Shown here piece by piece: positions 1 through 4,953 of a DNA stretch of 9,739 nt (its first letter is position 1; each line of letters starts with the position of its first letter). The position numbers and the translations under genes are program-made. The stretch comes from Dehalococcoidia bacterium (lineage in GTDB: Bacteria; Chloroflexota; Dehalococcoidia; SM23-28-2; RBG-16-64-32). Location: assembly GCA_030690405.1 (NCBI GenBank), contig JAUYGU010000020.1, positions 1-9,739 on the forward strand, read 5' to 3'. The notes under the pieces are model-generated. The model was not told the origin of the DNA and did no database searches. It saw only the letters and a program-made list of their open reading frames with translations.

Positions 1-1
1 T

Positions 2-568
2 GCCGTGCGCGATGTCGCGGACCGGCAGGGGCTGCCGCTGCATATGGACGGGGCGCGGGTGTTCAACGCCGCCGTGGCGTTGGGAGTGCCGGCCTCGCAG
101 CTGGCGCAGCACGCGGACTCCGTATCATTCAGCCTATGCAAGGGGCTGGCCTGTCCCATCGGCTCCGTCCTCTGTGGCAGCCGGGAGCTCGTCCGGCGGG
201 CGCGGCGGTTCCGCAAGATGCTGGGCGGCGGCATGCGCCAGGCGGGGATCATCGCCGCCGCGGGGGTGTACGCGCTGGAGAACATGGTGGAGCGGCTGGC
301 GGAGGACCACGAGAACGCCGGCGTCCTGGCGGATGGGTTGTCGGCGATTCCGGGCATCGCCCTGGCGCCGCCGCCTCAGAGCAACCTGGTGTTCTTCACG
401 GCGGAGGGCTGGGACCTCGGCGAGCTGGTGCGGCGGCTCAGCGAGCGGGGGGTGCTCTGCCTCGACGAAGGCGGGCGCATCCGCATGGTAACGCACTACG
501 GCATCGAGCGGGACGACGTGGAGCATGCCGCCGCCTTGGTGCGCTCGCTGGTGGCGGCGGGGGCCTGA
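2..568 (+). CDS. Low-specificity L-threonine aldolase, C-terminal part (5' end outside window)
   Basis: PLP-dependent fold-type I enzyme that cleaves L-threonine or L-allo-threonine to glycine and acetaldehyde in the cytosol. The visible 188 or so residues begin inside the large domain. HMDGARVFNA holds the Asp expected to contact the pyridine nitrogen of PLP. About 30 residues later, SLCKGLACPIGS holds the Schiff-base lysine (family form usually SLSKGLGAPVGS). The segment KMLGGGMRQAGIIAAAG that follows is a family hallmark. The end matches the family C-terminal domain, so only the N-terminal 40-45% is missing, cut by the window edge. The frame is open to base 2, and the GTG at 5 is an internal codon, not a start. 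The next gene starts 5 bp after the stop, so the two are probably cotranscribed. High-GC third positions match the following chromosomal genes. Confidence 0.93.
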   Translation, partial: AVRDVADRQGLPLHMDGARVFNAAVALGVPASQLAQHADSVSFSLCKGLACPIGSVLCGSRELVRRARRFRKMLGGGMRQAGIIAAAGVYALENMVERLAEDHENAGVLADGLSAIPGIALAPPPQSNLVFFTAEGWDLGELVRRLSERGVLCLDEGGRIRMVTHYGIERDDVEHAAALVRSLVAAGA

Positions 569-573
569 ACGGC

Positions 574-1293
574 TTGCGCGCCGTTCTGCTGATCGCAACG
601 CTCTCGTTGGCGGCGCTCACGCTCGCCGGCTGCAAGTCGGAGACGACTTCGCTGTCCGGCGAGGCGATCGTGTCGGATATCCCCTGGCCGGCCAGCGAAG
701 AGGCGCATTACCGCCTGATGGACGGCGACGACGAGAAGGGCAGCGGCATCCTTACGATCGATTCCGAGGGCGGGCGCGTGACCTTCCGCCAGGCGTTTGA
801 GAGCGAGAACTTCAAGGACGAAACCGAGGCCTCGGCGGACAGCGCTACGATGGAGCCGCAGTCCGTTCAGCGGGTGATCGATGGGCCGGACGGGGAGCGG
901 CGCTGGGAGGTGCTGTACGAAGGAGGGGTAGCGAAGGTTGTGCAGCACAGCGAAGACGATGAGCGGCAGGACAACCTCTCCGTGCCCACCCGCTCTTACG
1001 ACAGCTGGACGGACGTCTTCCTCTGGCGGACGATGGGCTTCCGTGATGGGTACGAGGCGAGCTACTCCGATGTCCTATCGGCGACGCTGGCCAGGCCGCA
1101 GGTGATCTCGCAAACGGTTCGCGTGAAGGGCAAGGAGACGGTGGTAGTGCCGGCGGGCACGTTCGAGGCGTGGCGGCTCGAGATACGCTCAGACGACGGC
1201 AGCCAGGAAGCCTGGTACGCCGATACGGCCACGCGGCCGCTGGTCCGCTACGACAACGGGAGCCTGATGTTCGAGTTGCTCTCCCTGCAGTAG
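574..1293 (+). CDS. Predicted lipoprotein with DUF3108-like C-terminal region
   Basis: A 239-residue exported protein of unknown function. The frame is open far upstream through the aldolase gene, so the start was chosen from the signal peptide. TTG at 574 gives Met-Arg, then a hydrophobic stretch (VLLIATLSLAALTLAG) and a lipobox L-A-G-C with the lipidated cysteine at residue 20. A purine-rich GGCGGGGG lies about 10 nt upstream. The mature protein is acidic and predicted to be soluble. Near residues 185-225, VVVPAGTFEAWRLEI followed by EAWYADTATRPLVRY resembles the beta-strand pattern of DUF3108 and similar periplasmic proteins. The gene starts 5 bp after the aldolase stop. It contains a GCGGCCGC (NotI) site at 1233-1240, which matters for the restriction system downstream. 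Lipoprotein nature is well supported; the exact start and the role are not. Confidence 0.8.
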   Translation: MRAVLLIATLSLAALTLAGCKSETTSLSGEAIVSDIPWPASEEAHYRLMDGDDEKGSGILTIDSEGGRVTFRQAFESENFKDETEASADSATMEPQSVQRVIDGPDGERRWEVLYEGGVAKVVQHSEDDERQDNLSVPTRSYDSWTDVFLWRTMGFRDGYEASYSDVLSATLARPQVISQTVRVKGKETVVVPAGTFEAWRLEIRSDDGSQEAWYADTATRPLVRYDNGSLMFELLSLQ

Positions 1294-1303
1294 AGCGGGG
1301 AGC

Positions 1304-1489
1304 TCACGGCGTGGGCGACTGCGCCGGCGAGGGGGAAGCGGTAGGGATGGCCTGAAACGGCGGCGATGGGAGAGGCTCGGCGCTGCCGCCGACGTCCGCG
1401 ATGAACTCGAAGAAGATGACGAACGCCGCCAGGAGCGCGAGGACGGGCCAGAGCACGCGAAGTTGAAATATTCTCAGGAGCGCAGACAC
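1304..1489 (-). CDS. Small single-pass membrane protein
   Basis: A 61-residue ORF with a GTG start and AAGG about 8 nt upstream of it on the minus strand. Residues 1-11 are short and basic. Residues 12-30 (VLWPVLALLAAFVIFFEFI) form one clear transmembrane helix. The remaining 30 or so residues are rich in proline, serine and threonine and are probably an extracytoplasmic tail. It converges on the lipoprotein gene with only 10 bp between the stops and diverges from the response-regulator gene. I recognise no family. The membrane-protein pattern, the ribosome-binding site and the lack of any better gene in this interval support it, but a chance ORF in high-GC DNA cannot be excluded. Confidence 0.55.
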   Translation of the reverse strand: MSALLRIFQLRVLWPVLALLAAFVIFFEFIADVGGSAEPLPSPPFQAIPTASPSPAQSPTP

Positions 1490-1498
1490 AGCACGCCC

Positions 1499-1526
1499 TT
1501 GCCTTGTCGGTTTTGCTGCCTATAAT
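1499..1526 (+). promoter_or_regulatory. Sigma70-like promoter of the response-regulator gene
   Basis: TTGCCT (1499-1504) and a perfect TATAAT (1521-1526) are separated by 16 bp. The predicted transcript start near 1533 leaves a leader of about 18 nt before the ATG at 1551. No clear Shine-Dalgarno sequence is seen in that leader. The site lies between two divergent genes. Confidence 0.6.
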
Positions 1527-1550
1527 AGGCTAGTTAAACCCGCAAGCGCC

Positions 1551-2225
1551 ATGTCATGTGTTCTGCTGATCACGCGAGACCGTAGTACCGAGGTACTGGC
1601 GGAGCGCGCGCTTGTCGCCGGCGGTCATGATGTCATCACGGCCGACAGCACCGACGCGGCGCTGCGCAGCCTGCTGAACGTGCGGGTGGACGCCGCTGTC
1701 CTGGATACCACGGTGGGCGAAGAGGCGATGAGCGAGTTCTGCTCATGGCTCCGGAGTACAGAGACGGGCTGCCCCGTCGTGTTCCTCGCCTCTCCCGGAG
1801 CCCGCTGGCTGGGCTCACTGCCGATGGAGCCTGAGCGTGACGAGATTGTGGTCAAGCCCTGCGATGGGAAGGAGATCCGTCAGGCTGTGGAGAAAACGCT
1901 GAACTCGGCGCATCACAGCAGCCCCGCCGCCCTGATGATCGGAGATATCACCCTGGATAGGAGCTCGCACGAGCTGCGCGGCGACGGCGTTTCCGTGCAG
2001 CTCACGCCGACGGAGTTCCGCCTGGTCCAGTATCTCGCCCACCGGCGCGGCACCATCATCCCCACCGAGGAGCTGCTGGAAAAGGTGTGGGAGTTCTTCC
2101 CCGGCACGGGCTCCTCGGAGCTGGTGCGCTCGCACGTGAGGAACCTCAGGAGCAAGCTGCGCATCGCCACGGGCGGAGCGGAGCTAGTGCAGACGGTGCC
2201 CCGAAGAGGCTACCGCCTGGTCTGA
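1551..2225 (+). CDS. OmpR/PhoB-type response regulator with degenerate receiver domain
   Basis: A 224-residue DNA-binding regulator. Residues 1-118 form a CheY-like receiver and residues 125-224 a winged-helix trans-activation domain (LTPTEFRLVQYL, then VRSHVRNLRSKL for the recognition helix, then TVPRRGYRLV for the wing). The phospho-acceptor would be D52 (AAVLDTT), with K102 in VVKP conserved. The Mg2+-binding acidic pair after beta1, normally Asp-Asp, is Thr8-Arg9 with Asp10 next to it. The conserved Thr/Ser after beta4 is Ala80 followed by Ser81. The receiver may therefore be phosphorylated poorly or act without phosphorylation. No histidine kinase gene is adjacent, so it is an orphan in this window. 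Start: first ATG after a strong TATAAT box; the leader lacks a good ribosome-binding site. The family call is firm; the target genes are unknown. Confidence 0.92.
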   Translation: MSCVLLITRDRSTEVLAERALVAGGHDVITADSTDAALRSLLNVRVDAAVLDTTVGEEAMSEFCSWLRSTETGCPVVFLASPGARWLGSLPMEPERDEIVVKPCDGKEIRQAVEKTLNSAHHSSPAALMIGDITLDRSSHELRGDGVSVQLTPTEFRLVQYLAHRRGTIIPTEELLEKVWEFFPGTGSSELVRSHVRNLRSKLRIATGGAELVQTVPRRGYRLV

Positions 2226-2238
2226 ACCTCCCCTCCGC

Positions 2239-2244
2239 TATAAT
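2239..2244 (+). promoter_or_regulatory. -10 box of the tRNA-Gly promoter
   Basis: A perfect TATAAT sits 14 bp upstream of the first tRNA base (2259), the usual distance for a tRNA promoter. The -35 region overlaps the end of the response-regulator gene and is weak (CTGGTC at 16 bp spacing). Confidence 0.5.
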
Positions 2245-2258
2245 GGACTTTGCAGCGG

Positions 2259-2295
2259 GCGGGCGTAGCTCAGTGGTAGAGCACCTGCCTTCCAA
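2259..2295 (+). pseudogene. 5' half of tRNA-Gly(TCC), broken after the anticodon loop
   Basis: The sequence matches a bacterial tRNA-Gly(UCC) through acceptor strand GCGGGCG (2259-2265), D-arm GCTC/GAGC (2268-2271 and 2279-2282) with loop AGTGGTA, anticodon 5' strand CCTGC (2284-2288) and loop CTTCCAA (2289-2295, anticodon TCC at 2291-2293). The next five bases should be GCAGG but are ACATC. No variable region or T-arm follows, so the gene cannot give a normal tRNA here. The break lies exactly at the 3' edge of the anticodon loop, a known crossover position of tyrosine integrases, and the loop is also the first 7 bp of the repeat described next. The missing half may lie beyond the accessory block, outside this window. 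Confidence 0.85.
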
Positions 2296-2359
2296 ACATC
2301 CCCGCCTTGGCGCTGTCCGTCAGATAGCTACCCCCTGAGCGATACGCGCACAGTTATCG
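2289..2359 (+). repeat. Cassette head repeat, copy 1 (att-like site, joined to the tRNA)
   Basis: This 71-bp stretch aligns without gaps to 4716-4786. Conserved blocks are CTTCCAA at offset 0, GCGCTGTCC at offset 21, ATAGC at 36, AGCGA at 49 and GCACAGTTATCG at 59. I count 48 of 71 identical positions, with identity concentrated in these blocks. The copy begins inside the tRNA anticodon loop. CGATA (2340-2344) and TATCG (2355-2359) can pair, and another TATCG follows at 2367-2371. Constant spacing of short blocks suits protein-binding sites such as recombinase core and arm sites, but the function is inferred. Confidence 0.65.
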
Positions 2360-2369
2360 ACTGTTCTAT

Positions 2370-2384
2370 CGCCCGCAAGGGGCG
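2370..2384 (+). other. Short hairpin upstream of the restriction gene
   Basis: CGCCC (2370-2374) and GGGCG (2380-2384) form a 5-bp stem with loop GCAAG, followed by CTTGTTT. It could be a weak terminator or part of the att-like region. The stretch 2360-2419 otherwise shows no convincing promoter: TAATCT at 2406 has no well-placed -35 box. Confidence 0.3.
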
Positions 2385-2419
2385 CTTGTTTCCCGTCCCG
2401 TGTGGTAATCTGAACGCAC

Positions 2420-3295
2420 ATGCCTACACATCCATTGGCTGAGGTTTTCGGATTCCCTCCAACGAACCTTTCCCTCCAGGCGGAGAGGTACCGCACCTAC
2501 AAGCTTTGCCCCTACAACAACAAGGTACCCAATTGCACCAAAGACAAAGCCGATAACCCACTCGGAGTCTGCAGCGTCTTCAATGGGGACCAGACGGCCA
2601 TTACATGCCCCATACGCTTTCGCCAGGACTGGCTGATCGCGGAGGACGCAGCCCGATTCTTTTTTCCAGACGGGACGACATGGACCTCGCTTACTGAGGT
2701 CCGGCTTAACGATGCCCATGGGAAATCAGCAGGCAACATCGACATCGTGCTTGTTGCCTATGACTCTGCAGGCAAACTCCTCGACTTTGGCGCACTCGAA
2801 GTCCAAGCAGTCTATATTTCGGGAAACGTGCGCCGGCCATTTGACTACTACATGCAGGACCGTCCCTCCCGAGCCCACATGGATTGGACCAAAGAAGTCA
2901 ACTATCCGCGACCCGATTACTTGTCCTCGAGCCGCAAACGCCTCGCCCCGCAACTTCTTTTCAAGGGGGGTATCTTAAACGCTTGGGGCAAGAAGATCGC
3001 TGTCGCCCTAGATAAGGGTTTCTTTGCAACGCTTCCAACTTTACAGGAGGCGCAGCCCCACGACGCCGAGATCGCCTGGCTAGTCTACGATCTACATCCG
3101 GACGACACGGCTGATCGGTACTCTCTGACCCAACAGACAACCATTCACACCACTTTCACTGAAGCTTTGGAGCACATAACCCGTCCTGATGTCGGCGACC
3201 CGGATCACTTTCTTCGCCACTTACAGGCCAAACTTGATGAGAAACTGGAGAACAACAACCCTCCGGACACAGAAACCATCGATCTCAACTCCTGA
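2420..3295 (+). CDS. NotI-family type II restriction endonuclease
   Basis: A 291-residue endonuclease that cuts unmethylated DNA at its recognition site. The N-terminal region PLAEVFGFPPTN, then LCPYNNKVPNCTKDKADNPL and ITCPIRFRQDW, is characteristic of NotI-type enzymes. Four cysteines (C30, C39, C51, C63) match the metal-binding cysteine cluster known in NotI. The nuclease core is of PD-(D/E)XK type with D108 in GNIDIVLV and E127-x-Q129 in GALEVQAV; Gln in place of the usual Lys is also typical of this family. The start is the first ATG, just before the conserved N-terminus. There is no ribosome-binding site in front of it, so translation may be leaderless. The methyltransferase gene follows 3 bp after the stop, forming a restriction-modification operon. 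Base composition is visibly less GC-rich than region 1, which suggests transfer. The recognition sequence is not known; GCGGCCGC is the family prototype. Confidence 0.9.
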   Translation: MPTHPLAEVFGFPPTNLSLQAERYRTYKLCPYNNKVPNCTKDKADNPLGVCSVFNGDQTAITCPIRFRQDWLIAEDAARFFFPDGTTWTSLTEVRLNDAHGKSAGNIDIVLVAYDSAGKLLDFGALEVQAVYISGNVRRPFDYYMQDRPSRAHMDWTKEVNYPRPDYLSSSRKRLAPQLLFKGGILNAWGKKIAVALDKGFFATLPTLQEAQPHDAEIAWLVYDLHPDDTADRYSLTQQTTIHTTFTEALEHITRPDVGDPDHFLRHLQAKLDEKLENNNPPDTETIDLNS

Positions 3296-3298
3296 CCC

Positions 3299-4204
3299 AT
3301 GTACCAACCACGGCCCTTTGACGTTCCAGGCCCCAAGAGGGTCGTCAACGTCGCGTCCGTCCCCCAGAGGAGCCCCTTCCGCTACCCTGGCGGTAAGACA
3401 TGGCTAGTACCCTACATCCGCCAGTGGCTTTCCGGCCTTCCAACCAAGCCGCATCTGCTGGTTGAACCCTTCGCCGGCGGCGGCATTATAGGCCTCACCG
3501 CCGCATTCGAGAACCTAGCCGACCAAGTGCTCCTAGTGGAGCTTGACGAGAACGTCGCTAGCGTCTGGCAAGTACTTCTTGGCCACGACGCTGATTGGCT
3601 CGCAGACCGTATATTGAACTTCGACTTGACCCGAGAGTCCGTCGCCGAAGAGCTAAGTAAGACGACAAACTCTCTTCGCGACACCGCATTCCGAGCCTTG
3701 CTCCGCAACCGCACCTACCACGGCGGCATAATGGCCCCCGGAAGCGCGCCCATCCGCAACGGCGAGAGTGGCAAGGGCATACGATCCCGCTGGTATCCCG
3801 AAACCCTCAGCAAACGGATCCGCAATCTTGCGCGACTGAACGACAGAATCCGGTTCGTCCACGGAGACGGACTAACCGTCATGCGCCAACACGCGCACGA
3901 CGCCGACACCGTCTTCTTCATCGACCCACCATATACCGCCGCTGGCAAGAAAGCTGGGAGGCGCCTCTACACTCACAACGAACTGGATCACGAAGCGCTT
4001 TTCGCTCTCACACGCTCTGTACTCGGCCAATTCCTCATGACCTACGACAACGCCGAGGACGTCCAGGCAATGGCTATTCGCCATGGCTTCGACTTTGAGC
4101 CGATTCCGATGAAGAACACACACCACGCCGAAATGGCCGAGTTGTTGATCGGAAGAGACCTGCGATGGGCCCGCACGTGGCATCGGCCATCGCAACCGCC
4201 TTGA
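3299..4204 (+). CDS. D12-class DNA adenine-N6 methyltransferase of the NotI-like system
   Basis: A 301-residue SAM-dependent methyltransferase expected to protect host DNA from the adjacent nuclease. Motif order is that of the alpha class (Dam/D12): RYPGGK (residues 28-33), SAM-binding EPFAGGGIIG (56-65), ELDEN (81-85) and catalytic DPPY (209-212). The target-recognition region lies between, about residues 100-200, and includes NRTYHGGIMAPGSAP and RSRWYPETL. DPPY predicts N6-adenine methylation; N4-cytosine enzymes usually carry SPPY. The gene starts 3 bp after the restriction gene, with no clear Shine-Dalgarno in the gap beyond the end of that gene, so translation is probably coupled. It ends 172 bp before the Rep fragment. 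An adenine methyltransferase paired with a NotI-like nuclease suggests a recognition site that contains A. Confidence 0.92.
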   Translation: MYQPRPFDVPGPKRVVNVASVPQRSPFRYPGGKTWLVPYIRQWLSGLPTKPHLLVEPFAGGGIIGLTAAFENLADQVLLVELDENVASVWQVLLGHDADWLADRILNFDLTRESVAEELSKTTNSLRDTAFRALLRNRTYHGGIMAPGSAPIRNGESGKGIRSRWYPETLSKRIRNLARLNDRIRFVHGDGLTVMRQHAHDADTVFFIDPPYTAAGKKAGRRLYTHNELDHEALFALTRSVLGQFLMTYDNAEDVQAMAIRHGFDFEPIPMKNTHHAEMAELLIGRDLRWARTWHRPSQPP

Positions 4205-4272
4205 CGCACTACGGTCCCTCACCGGGCTCAACCTGTCCCAATCCGATCCTGAACCGCTATTTCCCACTAGGA

Positions 4273-4292
4273 CGGCCCGGACGGCCGGGCCG
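4273..4292. terminator. GC-rich hairpin after the methyltransferase gene
   Basis: A perfect 8-bp stem, CGGCCCGG with CCGGGCCG, and loop ACGG. A T-rich stretch (CTTCTTTT) lies about 14 bp further on rather than directly after the stem. It lies between the convergent methyltransferase and Rep fragment and could stop transcription from either side. Confidence 0.4.
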
Positions 4293-4323
4293 CCTGGAGC
4301 AAGCTTCTTTTCATGCCGCGCAT

Positions 4324-4373
4324 GTCAAGGGTCTTCGATGCGCTTCGCGCACGGCCTGCGGCCCGCCCTTGAC
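4324..4373. repeat. Inverted repeat GTCAAGGG/CCCTTGAC
   Basis: GTCAAGGG (4324-4331) and CCCTTGAC (4366-4373) are perfect 8-bp inverted repeats. They enclose 34 GC-rich bases that can fold further (GCGC-TTC-GCGC). The right arm nearly abuts the Rep stop codon at 4377-4379 and falls where similarity between the two Rep tails begins. It may be a terminator for Rep or a structural element of the cassette. Confidence 0.4.
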
Positions 4374-4376
4374 CCG

Positions 4377-4715
4377 CTACCAGCGTTGACTAGGTAGCCG
4401 ACGCTGTACGATATCGAGCGGTTCTGTGAGCCTCTTAGAGAACAGCACGTCGCCGCGAGAGATGTCCTTGACTAGGTACTTGGCCGCGTACGCCGCGCAG
4501 TCGGCGACGGACCGGGGGATTTCCAGGCGGTCGTAGCCGTACCGGGCGTACCAGAGCAAGCCGATACGAGCGATGTCGCCGTCGTCCAGTCCACCGAGGT
4601 CGAGCAGAGCGTGGAAGTGAGGCCAGCCATTCTTCTGGTACTCCATGCCGACCACGAATTCGATGCGCCGGCCCAGCGCTCCGCTTGCGTCGTTGGCCCA
4701 GCCGAGGAAGTCTTT
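4377..4715 (-). pseudogene. 3' fragment of a HUH Rep (rolling-circle initiator) gene, copy 1
   Basis: This encodes the last 113 or so residues of a replication initiator of the REP ORF2/G2P type. Visible are the metal-binding HFH of the HUH motif (4611-4619, in KNGWPHFHALLDLGG) and the Tyr-rich catalytic helix CAAYAAKYLVKD. The natural C-terminus and TAG stop are present. The N-terminal part, including motif I, is absent. Alignment to copy 2 is ungapped with a constant offset of 2504 bp, and the last 96 residues differ at only 8 positions. Homology stops at 4715/4716, exactly where the second CTTCCAA repeat begins, and the frame meets TGA at 4734-4736. The fragment converges on the methyltransferase. 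It is unlikely to work as a full initiator, although both HUH and Tyr elements remain. Confidence 0.8.
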
Positions 4716-4786
4716 CTTCCAAGTCTCCGCCTCTCAGCGCTGTCCCGCACATAGCCCGATAACCAGCGAGAGCCGCACAGTTATCG
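4716..4786 (+). repeat. Cassette head repeat, copy 2 (junction between the two units)
   Basis: This second copy of the 71-bp repeat begins with CTTCCAA at 4716-4722, directly after the truncated Rep gene. GCGCTGTCC (4737-4745) and GCACAGTTATCG (4775-4786) lie at the same offsets as in copy 1. Here the motif CCGATAAC (4756-4763) and its reverse complement GTTATCGG (4780-4787) form a perfect 8-bp inverted repeat with a 16-nt loop, and a further CCGAT lies at 4803-4807. The repeat is followed, as in copy 1, by a defence gene on the plus strand. Confidence 0.65.
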
Positions 4787-4821
4787 GTTCTCATCCCCGC
4801 TACCGATCCCGACGCAGACAG

Positions 4822-4838
4822 TTGCGCCGTTGGTGCAA
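4822..4838 (+). promoter_or_regulatory. Small stem-loop in the AIPR leader region
   Basis: TTGCGCC and GGTGCAA flank the loop GTT, giving a 7-bp stem with one G-T pair. It lies 115 bp before the AIPR start and could be an operator or part of the leader. I see no convincing promoter in 4787-4953; the region holds no other gene. Confidence 0.25.
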
Positions 4839-4936
4839 TGATGGGGTTTGTAGGCTCGGCAGCACTATCCTCGCTTTCATGGTACCGTGTCCTAAGCACC
4901 GTATGCGATGATTACTCGAACGCGTCTTTGGCTCAC

Positions 4937-4943
4937 GGGAGGG
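4937..4943 (+). promoter_or_regulatory. Ribosome-binding site of the AIPR gene
   Basis: GGGAGGG ends 10 nt before the ATG at 4954 and supports that start. It contrasts with the restriction gene of the first unit, which has no such site. Confidence 0.6.
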
Positions 4944-4953
4944 CCCACAAGTT

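Noticed and set aside
136..573. The long open frame upstream of the lipoprotein start.
   Set aside because: It overlaps the threonine aldolase gene in another frame and reads low-complexity Gly/Ala/Arg. The signal peptide places the true start near 574.
2296..2376. An intact but unusual tRNA, since CGCCCGC at 2370-2376 is complementary to the acceptor strand GCGGGCG.
   Set aside because: No anticodon 3' strand or T-arm lies between, TCCA does not follow, and the second head copy lacks CGCCCGC. Probably chance in GC-rich DNA.
3032..3443. More copies of CTTCCAA at 3032-3038 and 3437-3443 as further att cores.
   Set aside because: Both lie inside conserved coding sequence of the restriction and methyltransferase genes and lack the GCGCTGTCC and GCACAGTTATCG blocks. 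The 7-mer alone is not evidence.
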